From a bacterium (GTDB lineage: Bacteria; UBP4; UBA4092; JAOAEQ01), in assembly GCA_026416715.1 (NCBI GenBank), contig JAOAEQ010000014.1:22106-86105 (forward strand): DNA of 64,000 nt, written 5' to 3'. Shown in pieces: positions 51,594 to 62,203 of the stretch. The stretch's first letter is position 1. Each line of letters opens with the position of its first letter. The notes under the pieces are model-generated. The model was not told where the DNA came from, ran no database searches, and was given only the letters and a program-made list of their open reading frames with translations. Both the position numbers and the translations under genes were made by a program.

Positions 51594-51613
51594 AATAAGG
51601 ATTATTATTCAGT

Positions 51614-52362
51614 TTAATATCCACTCGTTAATACTCGCGGACCATTCCTGGTTACAGCAACCATATGTTCAAAATGGGCAGATGCCTGTCGGTCGCGAGT
51701 TACTACCGTCCAATGGTCATCAAGGAGCTCTACCTCATGCGTCCCCATATTAACCATTGGCTCGATTGCTAATATCATCCCTTCTTTTAAGCGGATACCT
51801 TTCCCGGGTTCACCAAAGTTTGGTATCGGCGGGTCTTCATGAATTGCAGTCCCAATCCCATGGCCTACATAATCTCGAACTACGGCAAATCCTGCTGATT
51901 CTACATAACTCTGGATGGCATACGAAATATCGCCAACCCGATTATTCACTTGCGCAGCCGCAATCCCCCGTTCTAACGCTGTTCTGGTTACAGCAATTAA
52001 TCGAAGTCGCTCTGGAGTCACCTCTCCAACCGGAACGGTTATTGCCGCATCCGCAAACACCCCATCACGTTCTATTCCGACATCTATACTGACAATATCG
52101 CCTTTCACCAACCGACGCTCTGACGGAAGCCCATGAACAACTATTTCATTAATTGAAACGCAAATATTCGCCGGATACCCGCGGTATCCTTTAAACGCTG
52201 GAATTGCCCCTTGCGAGCGAATATATTCTGCAGCAAATTCATCCAGTGCAGCAGTCGTTATTCCTGGAACGATTTTTTTTTTAATTCGATTAATACTTGA
52301 CTAACTATTCGCGCATTCCGAGCAATTCGTTCTATTTCATCAGCTGATTTATAGGTTACCAT
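51614..52362 (-). CDS. map: Methionine aminopeptidase type I, frame broken at a poly-A run
   Basis: Translation from ATG 52362 gives 30 good residues (YKSADEIERIARNARIVSQ) up to a run of ten A (52273-52282), then four off-frame residues and a stop at 52258. From that run on, the next frame continues without a stop as IVPGITTAALDEFAAEYI to the end at 51614. Joined, the product is 249 residues, the normal MetAP length. All metal ligands are intact: Asp in SIDVG, Asp in FADAA, His in DYVGHG, Glu in AIEPM and Glu in AHFEHMV. One extra A or a -1 ribosomal slip restores the frame. Sequencing error, transcript slippage or real mutation are all possible. The start overlaps adk by 14 bases. Confidence 0.85.
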
Positions 52363-53011
52363 TTATTTTATTTGATAATTCGCTGATAATCCGGTTAAAA
52401 ATTGAGTTAACATCTAGTCCGCCATCAATGGATATTAACAAACCCGTTCGTTGATAGAAATGGAGCAGAGGCTCGGTTTTCTCTATATATTCCTTTAGTC
52501 TTTTTTTAACTGTGGTCTCATTATCATCAGGTCGCTGGATTAACCTACCCCCGCAGAGATCGCAGATTTCCGTTTGTTTCGGCGGCTGGGTTACTAAATG
52601 ATACACCGCTTGACACTGACTACATACGCGCCGATTGCTCAACCGCTGAATAATAGTTGTCTCGGTCACATTTAAATAAATTACCGCATGTAATTTGCGA
52701 TTGTGTTGTGTAAGCCATTGGTCGAGCGATTGCGCTTGCGCCACCGTTCTCGGAAATCCGTCTAGAACAAACCCCACAATACAATCATCATGCTGTAGCC
52801 GCTGTTCTACCATCTGAATAATTAGTTCATCTGGAACCAATTTCCCCGCACTTACGAACGAATCCGCTACTGTACCTAATTGCGTTTTCCGGCTTATCTC
52901 TTGGCGTAAAATATCTCCAGTTGAAATATGCGGAATATGATAATATTCAGCTAACCGAACCGCTTGTGTCCCTTTACCAGAACCTGGTGCTCCTAACAAT
53001 ATCAGTCGCAT
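52349..53011 (-). CDS. adk: Adenylate kinase (zinc-LID form)
   Basis: 220 residues. GAPGSGKGTQA is the phosphate loop, FVLDGFPRTVAQAQ is conserved, and the LID domain has a CSQC and CDLC pair, as in zinc-binding Adks. It interconverts ATP, AMP and ADP. Lies between secY and map. Confidence 0.97.
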   Translation of the reverse strand: MRLILLGAPGSGKGTQAVRLAEYYHIPHISTGDILRQEISRKTQLGTVADSFVSAGKLVPDELIIQMVEQRLQHDDCIVGFVLDGFPRTVAQAQSLDQWLTQHNRKLHAVIYLNVTETTIIQRLSNRRVCSQCQAVYHLVTQPPKQTEICDLCGGRLIQRPDDNETTVKKRLKEYIEKTEPLLHFYQRTGLLISIDGGLDVNSIFNRIISELSNKINGNL

Positions 53012-53015
53012 GAGA

Positions 53016-54401
53016 TTACCAACTTCTCGCTTTCAGTTTCCCCTTTTTCAAAAAACCATCGTAATGTCGCATCAATAGATGGGATTCTATCTGTTTCATC
53101 GTATCTAGAGCTACGCCTACAACAATTATTAATCCGGTACCACCAAGATTACTCGCTATCGAATATGGAACATCTAATAGAATGTTTACTGTTTCAGGTA
53201 TTATCGCTACCAATGCTAAAAACACTGCTCCGGCTAGGGTAATTCTCGTTAGGATTCGATCAATTAGATCTGACGTGGACTTCCCCGGCCGGACTCCGGG
53301 AATAAACGCACCATATTTTTTTAGGTTATCTGCCGTATCTACTGGATTAAAAGTTACCGCAGTATAAAAATAACAAAAGAATATGATAAGTAGTACATAT
53401 AACACGGTATAGAGATTAAATATTTTCAAAATATAAAATAATGGGATATTCTCAAACCGAACCGGAATAAAATAATATAAACTATAACTCGAACTCGGAC
53501 TCAGCATTTGCCCAATTTTATAAAACAACCCTTCTTGTCCACTAAAAAACGATGCTATCGTTGCCGGAAACATTAAAATTGATGAAGCAAAAATTATCGG
53601 AATAACTCCGGCATGATTTAAGCGTAATGGGAGATAGGTAGTGGTTCCGCCCATAATTCTCCGCCCGACTACACGTTGTGCATGCTGAATTGTCAATCTT
53701 CGTTGCCCTTGCGTCATAACAATAATCGCTGCACTAACCACTAAAAACATGACTACTAACATAATCGCTGAAAAAATATTCATTTGCCCTAGTTTTATCT
53801 CTTGAATAGTATTTCTAATCGCATCCGGCATCCGTGCTACTATCCCAGCAAAGATGATTAACGATATCCCGTTGCCGATTCCTTTCTCAGTAATCTGTTC
53901 TCCTAGCCACATTAAAAACGCAGTCCCTGCTGTTACCGTTAATACCATCATTAATTGGAACTTTATGCCAGGATTAATCACTACCCCTTCCCAGCCACGA
54001 ATCATGACTGATAAACCCCACGCCTGGAAGGCGGTCAATAATACCGTCCCGTATCGAGTATATTGCACGATTTTCTTTCGGCCAGCTTCCCCCTCTTTCT
54101 GCAACCGTTCTAGATATGGCACCACTACTGTTAATAGTTGAAGTATGATCGATGCTGAAATATACGGCATAATACCCAACGCAAAAATCGAAAGCTGCTT
54201 GAACGCGCCTCCGCTAAACATATCAATAAACGCAAATAATGTTCCGGCTTGTCCGGCAGTCGCTGCGGTTAATGCATGCGTATTTATCCCCGGAACAGGA
54301 ATATGCGCTCCAATACGGAACACGGCTAACAGGAAAAGGGTATAGAGTACTCTTTTCCGCAAATCTGGTATATTAAAAATATTCGCTAATGCTTTAAACA
54401 C
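53016..54401 (-). CDS. secY: Protein translocase subunit SecY
   Basis: 461 residues with ten hydrophobic helices. FRIGAHIPVPGI, the plug-region DMFSGGAFKQLSIFALGIMPYI, GGTTTYLPLRLNHAGVIPIIFA and the C-terminal GGTGLIIVVGVALDTMKQIESHLLMRHYDGF are conserved. It is the core of the Sec channel in the inner membrane. Starts two bases after rplO ends. Confidence 0.97.
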   Translation of the reverse strand: MFKALANIFNIPDLRKRVLYTLFLLAVFRIGAHIPVPGINTHALTAATAGQAGTLFAFIDMFSGGAFKQLSIFALGIMPYISASIILQLLTVVVPYLERLQKEGEAGRKKIVQYTRYGTVLLTAFQAWGLSVMIRGWEGVVINPGIKFQLMMVLTVTAGTAFLMWLGEQITEKGIGNGISLIIFAGIVARMPDAIRNTIQEIKLGQMNIFSAIMLVVMFLVVSAAIIVMTQGQRRLTIQHAQRVVGRRIMGGTTTYLPLRLNHAGVIPIIFASSILMFPATIASFFSGQEGLFYKIGQMLSPSSSYSLYYFIPVRFENIPLFYILKIFNLYTVLYVLLIIFFCYFYTAVTFNPVDTADNLKKYGAFIPGVRPGKSTSDLIDRILTRITLAGAVFLALVAIIPETVNILLDVPYSIASNLGGTGLIIVVGVALDTMKQIESHLLMRHYDGFLKKGKLKARSW

Positions 54402-54403
54402 GA

Positions 54404-54850
54404 TTAACTCCGTTTAATCGCTTCGCCGCCAGCTGAGCGGATTTTGTTCTCTGCGGCGGCAGAAAATGCATCCGCTATTACGGTTAATTTCCGCGATAGT
54501 TCTCCGTTGCCAAGTACTTTAAGTTTATCAAACCGAGTTTTAATTATTCCGCGGTCTTTTAATATTTTGATATCTATTGTATCGACTCCGGTCAATCGTT
54601 CTAAATCTGACAGATTAACGACTGCATACTCAATTTTCTGAAATACATTCCGAAACCCACGTTTTGGGGTTCGGCGAATTAATGGCATTTGTCCCCCTTC
54701 AAACCCTGGGGATTTCTTGCCGCCGGAACGAGCTAAACTTCCTTTATGTCCTCGACACGAGGTTTTACCATGACCGCTCCCGGGACCGGTTCCAACCCGC
54801 TTCCGGCGATGCCGTGCACCTGGAATAGTTTGTAATTCGTTTAGTCGCAT
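54404..54850 (-). CDS. rplO: Ribosomal protein uL15
   Basis: 148 residues from the ATG at 54850 (MRLNELQTIPGARHRRKRVG). An upstream in-frame ATG at 54940 would overlap rpsE and is rejected. GTGPGSGHGKTSCRGHKG and SRSGGKKSPGFEGGQMPL-type segments are conserved. In most bacteria rpmD (L30) lies between rpsE and this gene; here only a 37-base gap remains, with no L30. Confidence 0.95.
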   Translation of the reverse strand: MRLNELQTIPGARHRRKRVGTGPGSGHGKTSCRGHKGSLARSGGKKSPGFEGGQMPLIRRTPKRGFRNVFQKIEYAVVNLSDLERLTGVDTIDIKILKDRGIIKTRFDKLKVLGNGELSRKLTVIADAFSAAAENKIRSAGGEAIKRS

Positions 54851-54887
54851 AGATATACCTAATTCACTGCTAACAGATAGCGAGCAG

Positions 54888-55391
54888 TTATCCTTCTGAT
54901 TCGGGTGTTCGTTCTCGTAATAATGCAATTTGTGATTCATCTTTTATGTTTTTCAGGCATTCAAATGTCGCCTGAACAACATTAATTGCATTATTTGATC
55001 CTAATGATTTCGTTAAAACGTCTTTAATACCCGCAGTTTCTAAAACCGCTCGAACCGGACCACCGGCAATAACTCCGGTTCCGGGTGAAGCTGGTTTTAA
55101 TAATACTTTTGCTGCACCATATCGGCCGATAATTTCATGCGGAATCGTCGTTCCTTTCAAAGGAACAGTAATAAAATGCTTTTTTGCTAATTCGGTTCCT
55201 TTCCGAATCGCATCTGCAACTTCATTTGCTTTGCCAAACCCGAGTCCAACATGACCAGCTCCATCGCCAACTACAACTACCGCACTGAAACTAAACCGAC
55301 GTCCACCTTTCACGACTTTAGCGACGCGATTTACGCGAACTACCCGTTCTTCAAGTTTAACCTCATCTAAATGTAATGTTGAGTTCACCAT
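54888..55391 (-). CDS. rpsE: Ribosomal protein uS5
   Basis: 167 residues. [27 protein letters not shown] and [15 protein letters not shown] form the N-terminal domain; [22 protein letters not shown] the C-terminal domain. Standard place between rplR and rplO. Confidence 0.97.
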   Translation of the reverse strand: MVNSTLHLDEVKLEERVVRVNRVAKVVKGGRRFSFSAVVVVGDGAGHVGLGFGKANEVADAIRKGTELAKKHFITVPLKGTTIPHEIIGRYGAAKVLLKPASPGTGVIAGGPVRAVLETAGIKDVLTKSLGSNNAINVVQATFECLKNIKDESQIALLRERTPESEG

Positions 55392-55415
55392 AAAAAATTC
55401 TAACTGAAATTATTT

Positions 55416-55775
55416 TTAAAATTTTAAGCCGCCAGCTCTAGCAGCTTCCGCTAGCGCTTTAATTCGACCATGGTAACGAAACCCACCACGGTCAAATACT
55501 ACTTCTCGAATATCTTTAGCTAACGCCTTTTTGGCGATCAATTCCCCGACAATTTGCGCAGTTCGAATCGTTTTGCTACTCCCCTTCTCGTTAGCAAATT
55601 CTGGAGACAGCGTCGATGCGGCAACCAGTGTGGTCTGGGTTGAATCATCAATAATCTGGGCATAGATATGTCGGTTGCTTTTATATACTGCTAACCGCGG
55701 GCGCATTTTAGTTCCCCGAATTCTTTGACGAATTCGCAAATGCCTTTTCTTAATTGCTTGAAATTTTTTTAACAT
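55416..55775 (-). CDS. rplR: Ribosomal protein uL18
   Basis: 119 residues from the ATG at 55775; a TTG at 55790 would add five. [27 protein letters not shown] and [26 protein letters not shown] are the family ends. It binds 5S rRNA. Confidence 0.96.
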   Translation of the reverse strand: MLKKFQAIKKRHLRIRQRIRGTKMRPRLAVYKSNRHIYAQIIDDSTQTTLVAASTLSPEFANEKGSSKTIRTAQIVGELIAKKALAKDIREVVFDRGGFRYHGRIKALAEAARAGGLKF

Positions 55776-55816
55776 AATACTTATTCTCAACTATATAACC
55801 AGCTATGAAGTTTAAA

Positions 55817-56389
55817 TTATTTCGTTGGTGCTCCGGTTACTCCAGTTTTACCGGTTTTTCGACGAATCCGCTCCTGAACATATTTAACCCCTTTACCTTT
55901 ATACGGTTCAGGCGGACGAAGTCTCCGGAGCTCTGCAGCTACTTCACCAACGAGATATTTATCTGCTCCTTGAATATGGATAATGGTATTCTTTTCAACA
56001 CCAGATGAAACTTCTGTAGTCACAGTTATTCCTTTAGGCAACTGATAAACATTCGGATGCGAATGTCCTAATAACAGGGTTAACTTATCTCCTTGCACTT
56101 GAACCCGATACCCTACACCAACAACTTCTAAATCTTCTTGGTATCCTTTGGTAACCCCATGAATCATATTCTGCAATAGACTTCGAGCTAATCCATGTAA
56201 TGCTTTTGTTTCCCGCTGCTCATTCATTCTCGTCAATATCAATTTCCCATCTTCTTGTTTACAGGCAATCCCTGGTGGAATTTGATATTGGAAGCTTCCT
56301 TTCGGGCCTTGAATACTAACGAGTCCTTCATTTATTTCAACGTTAACCTCAGATGGTATGATTATTGGTTGTTTCCCTATGCGCGACAT
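55817..56389 (-). CDS. rplF: Ribosomal protein uL6
   Basis: 190 residues. MSRIGKQPIIIPSEVNVEI at the start and RPPEPYKGKGVKYVQERIRRKTGK near the end are conserved; internal domain duplication typical of L6. Between rpsH and rplR. Confidence 0.97.
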   Translation of the reverse strand: MSRIGKQPIIIPSEVNVEINEGLVSIQGPKGSFQYQIPPGIACKQEDGKLILTRMNEQRETKALHGLARSLLQNMIHGVTKGYQEDLEVVGVGYRVQVQGDKLTLLLGHSHPNVYQLPKGITVTTEVSSGVEKNTIIHIQGADKYLVGEVAAELRRLRPPEPYKGKGVKYVQERIRRKTGKTGVTGAPTK

Positions 56390-56439
56390 TGTTGCTTATC
56401 CTTATACGTACAATAAAATTCAGCTTGATTTGACTATTG

Positions 56440-56832
56440 CTACCAGACTTTACAAAGAAGTTCTCCGCCAACTTTAAGTTGACGTGCTTCTTTGTCAGTC
56501 AAAATACCTTTTGAGGTGCTAACTATTAGCACACCCAGTCCACTTAAGACCTTAGGAATACGATCGTAACCCGCATACCGTCGAATTCCGGGGGTGCTAA
56601 CTCGTTCAATACCTCGAATAGCTCTTTGTTTATCCGGTCCGTATTTTAAGTAAATCTTTATTACACCCTGTTTTCGGTTTTTCACTAATTTATAATTCTT
56701 AATAAACCCTTCGGATTTAAGAATCCGAGCAATTTCCAATTTAACTTTTGAACTGGGTACTTCTACCTTTTCATGTCCAGCAGAATTCGCGTTGCGAATT
56801 CTGGTTAACATATCGGCAATAGGATCTGTCAT
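56440..56832 (-). CDS. rpsH: Ribosomal protein uS8
   Basis: 130 residues. [20 protein letters not shown] and [33 protein letters not shown] are diagnostic. S8 commonly represses the spc operon in bacteria by binding its mRNA; no such site was checked here. Confidence 0.97.
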   Translation of the reverse strand: MTDPIADMLTRIRNANSAGHEKVEVPSSKVKLEIARILKSEGFIKNYKLVKNRKQGVIKIYLKYGPDKQRAIRGIERVSTPGIRRYAGYDRIPKVLSGLGVLIVSTSKGILTDKEARQLKVGGELLCKVW

Positions 56833-56907
56833 AATGTATATTTCGAATTTTGGATTGCGAAGATTACCCTTCGTAATCCGCGTTTCGCAATGTATCCCAA
56901 AATAACC

Positions 56908-57093
56908 TTACCAGCTCGATTTAATTACCCCAACAATTTCTCCTTGTCGAGCTAACATACGAAAACATATTCGACACATATTAAACTTTCGGAGATATCC
57001 TCGAGGACGACCACAGAGGGGACATCGATGATATTTCCGAGTCGAAAATTTTTTCGGGGCTAATGCTTTAATGCGTAAAGATTTTTTTGCCAA
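56908..57093 (-). CDS. rpsN: Ribosomal protein uS14 (zinc form)
   Basis: 61 residues from a TTG at 57093, which has AAAGGAG eight bases upstream. A longer frame from 57159 would run into the rplE end and is rejected because S14 type Z is 61 residues. CPLCGRPRG and CRICFR supply the four zinc cysteines. Confidence 0.95.
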   Translation of the reverse strand: MAKKSLRIKALAPKKFSTRKYHRCPLCGRPRGYLRKFNMCRICFRMLARQGEIVGVIKSSW

Positions 57094-57170
57094 TCTTACT
57101 TCTCCTTTATTTAGTGCAAATGTTAAGAAGGAACGCGGTATCGGGCTACCGTATTTCACCTAAGTAGAAT

Positions 57171-57743
57171 TTATTGCGCAGCGAATGGCATTCCCAATCG
57201 TCGCAATAATTCTCGCGCTTCCTGGTCGGTTTTCGCAGTAGTCACAATAGTAATATCCATTCCCTGGGTGCGCGTTACTTTATCTAAATCAATTTCCGGA
57301 AAAATTAACTGTTCTCGAATCCCAAAAGTATAACTTCCGCGCCCATCAAACGACCGAGGTGATAATCCGCGAAAATCGCGTATTCGTGGTATAGCGATAT
57401 TCACCAACCGGTCGAAAAATTCATACATTCTTGCTCCGCGCAAGGTTACTTTACAGCCAACCGGCATCCCTGCACGAATTTTAAAATTAGCAATGGATTT
57501 TTTTGCTCGAGTGATAATCGGTTTCTGTCCGGTAATAAGAGCTAAATCGTTAACCGCAGCATCAAGTGCTTTAATATCACGCGCACCTTCACCAACCCCC
57601 ATATTAACAACAATCTTTAATAGCCGCGGTACTTGCATGATATTCGAATATCCGAATTGCTTACTCAATTCATGCGCTACTTTATCACGATAGAGCTTTT
57701 TTAGTCGTGGTATTTTCTTCGATGGTAGCGTATTGTTGTCCAT
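57171..57743 (-). CDS. rplE: Ribosomal protein uL5
   Basis: 190 residues. [38 protein letters not shown] and [20 protein letters not shown] are conserved. It binds 5S rRNA and tRNA at the P site. Confidence 0.97.
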   Translation of the reverse strand: MDNNTLPSKKIPRLKKLYRDKVAHELSKQFGYSNIMQVPRLLKIVVNMGVGEGARDIKALDAAVNDLALITGQKPIITRAKKSIANFKIRAGMPVGCKVTLRGARMYEFFDRLVNIAIPRIRDFRGLSPRSFDGRGSYTFGIREQLIFPEIDLDKVTRTQGMDITIVTTAKTDQEARELLRRLGMPFAAQ

Positions 57744-57769
57744 AGTTCAATAACACCTAGTTAATTTAA

Positions 57770-58123
57770 TTATTCTTCTTTGCCCAACGTTTCACCACAT
57801 TTAACGCAAATTCTAGTTGGGCGCCCTTCAACTCGCAAAATTCTTATTCTTCGGGGTCGGTTACATTTCGCACAATATAAGCCCAGCTTACCGACATCGA
57901 TCGGCGCTTCTTTTTCGATAATACCACCTTTCGGATTACTCTGAGTAGGCCGACTATGCCGTTTAACAAAATTAACTCCTTCAACAATTACTTGACGATT
58001 TTTAGTAAAAACGCGCAATACGGTTCCCCGTTTATTTTTATCTTTTCCGCTTAATACTACAACCAAGTCACCTTTGCGGATATGCAATTTTTTTGGTATA
58101 CCGGTAAAAATTCTTTTTTTCAT
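57770..58123 (-). CDS. rplX: Ribosomal protein uL24 with C-terminal zinc ribbon
   Basis: 117 residues. The KOW motif LHIRKGDLVVVLSGKDKNKRGTVLRV is at the N-terminus. The C-terminal part has CAKCNRPRRIRIL and CVKCGETL, a four-cysteine ribbon seen in many bacterial L24. Confidence 0.96.
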   Translation of the reverse strand: MKKRIFTGIPKKLHIRKGDLVVVLSGKDKNKRGTVLRVFTKNRQVIVEGVNFVKRHSRPTQSNPKGGIIEKEAPIDVGKLGLYCAKCNRPRRIRILRVEGRPTRICVKCGETLGKEE

Positions 58124-58126
58124 AAA

Positions 58127-58495
58127 TTATACCACTTCCGGTGCTAACGAAATGATTTTTAGAAATTTTTTCTCGCGCAATTCGCGGGCAACAGGACCAA
58201 AAATTCGGGTTCCACGCGGTTCCATTTGGTCATTAATCAACACGGCTGAATTCCGGTCGAATCGAAGCCAAGAACCATCATTACGCTTATATTCTTTTGT
58301 GGTTCTAACCACCACGGCTTTCGCAATGTCACCCTTCTTAACCATGCCATCTGGAATCGCATCTTTAACCGCAACGACAATCACATCACCAATTCTCGCA
58401 TAGCGAATCCGCGAATATCCTAAAATTCGAATGCATTTGACTTTTCGTGCGCCGGTATTATCGGCAACATCTAAATTCGTACCAACAGGAATCAT
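58127..58495 (-). CDS. rplN: Ribosomal protein uL14
   Basis: 122 residues from the ATG at 58495 ([19 protein letters not shown]), preceded by GAGGT. A longer frame from 58555 overlaps rpsQ and is rejected. [25 protein letters not shown] is the conserved end. Confidence 0.96.
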   Translation of the reverse strand: MIPVGTNLDVADNTGARKVKCIRILGYSRIRYARIGDVIVVAVKDAIPDGMVKKGDIAKAVVVRTTKEYKRNDGSWLRFDRNSAVLINDQMEPRGTRIFGPVARELREKKFLKIISLAPEVV

Positions 58496-58538
58496 AACTA
58501 TATACCTCTTTATCAGACGAAAAACTTCGTCCTTCTTT

Positions 58539-58811
58539 CTATATTTCTCCTTCAACGGTACTGCGACGTAAGACTTTAACCACCCTCCATCTTTTCAATT
58601 TAGAAATAGGTCTAGTTTCCTGGAGTAAGACCGTATCCCCGGGTTGAACCGTTTCGTGTTCATCATGGGCATATATTTTTTTCGTACGGATAATTCTTTT
58701 TTCAAACAGCGGATGTCGGATTAATCGAGCTATCTGAACTACTGCTGTTTTTCTCGTTTTTCTTCTTAATACGGTTCCAATTTGTCTTTTTTTCTTCGTG
58801 GTGACTTTCAC
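58539..58811 (-). CDS. rpsQ: Ribosomal protein uS17
   Basis: 90 residues. [37 protein letters not shown] and [20 protein letters not shown] give the OB-fold signature of S17. Confidence 0.96.
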   Translation of the reverse strand: MKVTTKKKRQIGTVLRRKTRKTAVVQIARLIRHPLFEKRIIRTKKIYAHDEHETVQPGDTVLLQETRPISKLKRWRVVKVLRRSTVEGEI

Positions 58812-58835
58812 GGTTTTGTCTTTCTCCTCTATATT

Positions 58836-59042
58836 CTATCGCTTTTTTAACTCACGTTCTCTAATGACAGTTTTGATCCGCGCGAGGATGCGGCGCGTAT
58901 TCCGCAATAACCGCGGATTTTCTATCTGGCCAGTTGCCTTTTGAAATTGCAACTTTCTAATCGCTTCTATGGTATCACGATGCGCTTGTTCCAATTCGAC
59001 ATCACTAAGCTCTCGAATATCTTTTATCTTTTTAATATCCAC
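58836..59042 (-). CDS. rpmC: Ribosomal protein uL29
   Basis: 68 residues. ELSDVELEQAHRDTIEAIRKLQFQKATGQIENPRLLRNTRRILARIKTVIRER matches the two-helix hairpin of L29. Sits near the peptide exit. Confidence 0.96.
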   Translation of the reverse strand: MDIKKIKDIRELSDVELEQAHRDTIEAIRKLQFQKATGQIENPRLLRNTRRILARIKTVIRERELKKR

Positions 59043-59094
59043 AATTATCCCCTCGTTCTCTTATGGTTAGACCATAAATTTTCTTAGCGATATG

Positions 59095-59499
59095 TTATCG
59101 GGAAATAAATCGAGTTTTTATCGGAAGCTTATGACCCGCTAATCGAATTGCTTCCCGAGCTACCGATTCCTCCATCCCGTCCAGTTCAAATAAAATTCGA
59201 CCTGGTTTAACTGTCACAACCCAAAATTCAGGTGCCCCTTTTCCTTTTCCCATTCGAGTTTCTGCTGGCTTTTTAGTTAATGGTTTATCCGGAAAGACTC
59301 GAATCCAGATTTTTCCGCCGCGTTTTATATGTCGGGATAGCGCAACTCGCGCTGCTTCCAACTGAAAGTTATAAACCCAGCCACAGTTTAATGCTTGCAT
59401 CGCGTATTTACCGAAGTTTATCTCTGAACCACGATAGGCGACCCCACGCATTCGACCCTTTTGCATTTTACGATATTTAACTCTTTTAGGTAATAACAT
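59095..59499 (-). CDS. rplP: Ribosomal protein uL16
   Basis: 134 residues. [47 protein letters not shown] and [23 protein letters not shown] are conserved. Binds tRNA at the A site region. Confidence 0.97.
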   Translation of the reverse strand: MLLPKRVKYRKMQKGRMRGVAYRGSEINFGKYAMQALNCGWVYNFQLEAARVALSRHIKRGGKIWIRVFPDKPLTKKPAETRMGKGKGAPEFWVVTVKPGRILFELDGMEESVAREAIRLAGHKLPIKTRFISR

Positions 59500-59586
59500 A
59501 ATTGTACCTGTTTAAATGCAATGAATAGAAATATTCATTTCCTTTTACGAATAACTATCCTGAAACATTATGTGTATAATTCATTG

Positions 59587-60237
59587 TCAGCTTTTTGGTT
59601 GTTGGCTACTCTCTTTATACACTTCGCCTTTAAATATCCACGTTTTAACTCCAACCTTACCATAGGTGGTATTGGCTTCTGCGGTTCCATAATCTATTTT
59701 AGCTCGCAACGTGTGGAGTGGAACCCGTCCCTGACGATACCATTCATACCGCGCCATTTCTGCGCCATCAAGCCGACCAGAACATGAAACCTTTATCCCT
59801 AATGCCCCAAGTTTTATGGCGGTTGCAACCGCTTTTTTTATTGCACGACGAAATCCAACCCGTTTTTCCATTGCAGCGGCTACGCTTTCAGCGACCAACT
59901 GGGCATCAAGTTCCGGTCGTGTAACTTCGTGAATATCTACCGTCATCTCTTTTTTGGTTTTCTCGCGCAATTCGCTTTTCAGCTTATCTATTTCCGACCC
60001 TTTTCTACCAATAATTATTCCAGGTCGTGCTGCATAAATGTGGACTCGTGCACGATTTTGTGTCCGTTCAATTTCAATCCGAGAAATCCCTGCTTGATAT
60101 AATTTCTCCTTAATATATTTTTTTATCATTAAGTCTTCATGGAGAATAGCAGCATAATCTTTCTCGGCATACCAGCGACTTCGCCATGTTTCAGTTATTC
60201 CAAGTCTCAATCCAATCGGATGAGTTTTTTGTCCCAT
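59587..60237 (-). CDS. rpsC: Ribosomal protein uS3
   Basis: 216 residues. [14 protein letters not shown] starts the protein, the KH domain holds [13 protein letters not shown], and [27 protein letters not shown] is conserved. Helps unwind mRNA at the entry tunnel. Confidence 0.97.
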   Translation of the reverse strand: MGQKTHPIGLRLGITETWRSRWYAEKDYAAILHEDLMIKKYIKEKLYQAGISRIEIERTQNRARVHIYAARPGIIIGRKGSEIDKLKSELREKTKKEMTVDIHEVTRPELDAQLVAESVAAAMEKRVGFRRAIKKAVATAIKLGALGIKVSCSGRLDGAEMARYEWYRQGRVPLHTLRAKIDYGTAEANTTYGKVGVKTWIFKGEVYKESSQQPKS

Positions 60238-60284
60238 AATATTATCCTTCGCTCTGTTATTATCATCTTATGGTATTCTATTTT

Positions 60285-60629
60285 TTAGCTCTGGCTATCT
60301 AAAATAACCGTGATATGGCTAGTCCGTTTCCGAATTCGACCGGCACGGCCCATTGCTTTCGGCCGCCATCGTTTCGCCCAGCGAAGCATCGGACCCGGCC
60401 CCAACCGAAGTTCCCGGATATACAAATTCTCGGAAACAACATTTTTATCTTTATTTTGCGCGTTAGCGATTGCTGAACGAATCAATTTCTCTAAAATTCG
60501 CGCACTTTTATTCGGAACAAATCGTAAGATTTCCAGCGCTTCACTCGCTTTTTTCTTACGCACCATATCGAGTGCTAATTTCATTTTTGTCGTTGAAATT
60601 CGCGTATATCTTGCTGTTGCAGAATACAT
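60285..60629 (-). CDS. rplV: Ribosomal protein uL22
   Basis: 114 residues. ARYTRISTTKMKLALDMVR, SAIANAQNKDKN and RWRPKAMGRAGRIRKRTSHITVIL are family hallmarks. Lines the peptide exit tunnel. Confidence 0.96.
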   Translation of the reverse strand: MYSATARYTRISTTKMKLALDMVRKKKASEALEILRFVPNKSARILEKLIRSAIANAQNKDKNVVSENLYIRELRLGPGPMLRWAKRWRPKAMGRAGRIRKRTSHITVILDSQS

Positions 60630-60693
60630 CGTTTCTTCTCCAGGTTTACCTATTCTTCTTATCAGTATATCATTATTTCCTATTCACGGTATT

Positions 60694-60978
60694 CTATTTG
60701 ATTGCGGTTGACCGTTCAGTATGATGTCCGTGAGCTCGGAAGGTTCGGGTATGGGAAAATTCACCTAGTTTATGTCCAACCATATTTTCGGTGATATATA
60801 CCGGAATAAACTTTTTCCCATTGTGTACTGCAAAGGTATATCCGACCATTCTAGGCGTAATCGTGCATCGGCGCGACCAGGTCTTAATTACACTTTTTTC
60901 CCCGGAACGATCCATTTTATCAAGTTTTTTGATTAACTTCTCATCAACAAACGGTCCTTTTTTTAATGAACGACCCAT
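60694..60978 (-). CDS. rpsS: Ribosomal protein uS19
   Basis: 94 residues. [67 protein letters not shown] is nearly invariant. Binds with S13 in the 30S head. Confidence 0.97.
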   Translation of the reverse strand: MGRSLKKGPFVDEKLIKKLDKMDRSGEKSVIKTWSRRCTITPRMVGYTFAVHNGKKFIPVYITENMVGHKLGEFSHTRTFRAHGHHTERSTAIK

Positions 60979-60988
60979 AGTTTACCCT

Positions 60989-61819
60989 TTACTTTTTCCT
61001 CCTGCTAATAATCCATTTATCGGTAGCTTTATTACGACGGGTTTTATATCCCCGTGTAGGCTGTCCCCACGGTGTTACCGGATGTCGCCCCCCGGACGTT
61101 TTCCCTTCACCACCACCCAGCGGATGATCTATCGGATTCATTGCGACCCCACGCACGCTCGGTCGAATCCCTAGCCAACGCGACCGACCAGCTTTGCCAA
61201 TAGAAATCATTTCATATTCCGCATTTCCGACTTGTCCGATGGTAGCACGGCAGTTCTGGTTAATTAACCGAATTTCACCAGATGGTAATTTAACATGGGC
61301 ATAGTTTCCTTCTTTTGCAATAATCGTTACACCGCAACCCGCACTACGCGCTAGCTGTCCTCCTTTTCCCGGTTTTAGCTCGACATTATGCACCACCGTA
61401 CCAGCTGGTATATTTCGAATCGGCATACAGTTTCCCGGAAGTATTGGAATTTCTGGGTCATCGCCCGAAAGAACAGTCGCTCCTTCTTTTAATTCAAGGG
61501 GAGCAATAATGTATCGTTTCTCCCCATCAAGATAGTGTAGTAACGCAATGTTTGCAGACCGATTTGGGTCATATTCTATAGCAGCAACTTTTGCGGCTAT
61601 TCCATCTTTATCCCGTTTGAAATCAATTATACGATATTGCACTTTATGCCCACCGCCAATATGGCGAGTGGTAATTCGTCCTTGATTATTCCTTCCGCCG
61701 GTCTTTTTTAGGGGACATATTAACGATTTAACCGCTCCGATCGGCTTATCTGATTTATAGACTAATGTTGTTCTCCAGCGCAATCCCGGTGTCGTTGGTT
61801 TATATGTTTTTAGTGGCAT
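60989..61819 (-). CDS. rplB: Ribosomal protein uL2
   Basis: 276 residues from the ATG at 61819 ([18 protein letters not shown]); a TTG at 61825 adds two. [40 protein letters not shown] and [29 protein letters not shown] contain the residues near the peptidyl-transferase centre. Confidence 0.97.
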   Translation of the reverse strand: MPLKTYKPTTPGLRWRTTLVYKSDKPIGAVKSLICPLKKTGGRNNQGRITTRHIGGGHKVQYRIIDFKRDKDGIAAKVAAIEYDPNRSANIALLHYLDGEKRYIIAPLELKEGATVLSGDDPEIPILPGNCMPIRNIPAGTVVHNVELKPGKGGQLARSAGCGVTIIAKEGNYAHVKLPSGEIRLINQNCRATIGQVGNAEYEMISIGKAGRSRWLGIRPSVRGVAMNPIDHPLGGGEGKTSGGRHPVTPWGQPTRGYKTRRNKATDKWIISRRKK

Positions 61820-61892
61820 ACACAACTACCTTTTTTATTTAATAAACATAATAGTTTCGGATATTTGTCGTGCTTCTCGCTACAGTGTCTTA

Positions 61893-62180
61893 TTAGATAA
61901 ACTCTATTTTTTCACCTTGTTTAACCGTAACAATAGCTTTTTTATAATCCGGTCGTTTCCCAAGCCGACCTCGAACCCGACGCCATTTCCCTTTAACCTT
62001 AACCGTATTAACGGCAACCACGTTAACCTTAAACTGCTTTTCGATCGCTTTTTTTATTTCGATTTTATTAGCTGTTGTAGCAACGAGAAACGTATATTGA
62101 TTTTTCGACTCCGCTAATCGTGTAGTCGCTTCTGTTTGATATGGTTGTATAATTATTTGTTCCGATGAAATTAATGGCAT
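61893..62180 (-). CDS. rplW: Ribosomal protein uL23
   Basis: 95 residues. QPYQTEATTRLAESKNQYTFLVATTANKIEIKKAIEKQFKVNVVAVNTVKVKGKWRR-type core is conserved. Docks trigger factor and SRP at the tunnel exit. Confidence 0.95.
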   Translation of the reverse strand: MPLISSEQIIIQPYQTEATTRLAESKNQYTFLVATTANKIEIKKAIEKQFKVNVVAVNTVKVKGKWRRVRGRLGKRPDYKKAIVTVKQGEKIEFI

Positions 62181-62203
62181 AACCTCTATCCTGTTTTAAT
62201 AAT

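Noticed and set aside
54404-54940. L15 with a 30-residue N-terminal extension
   Set aside because: It overlaps rpsE and precedes the canonical MRLNEL start.
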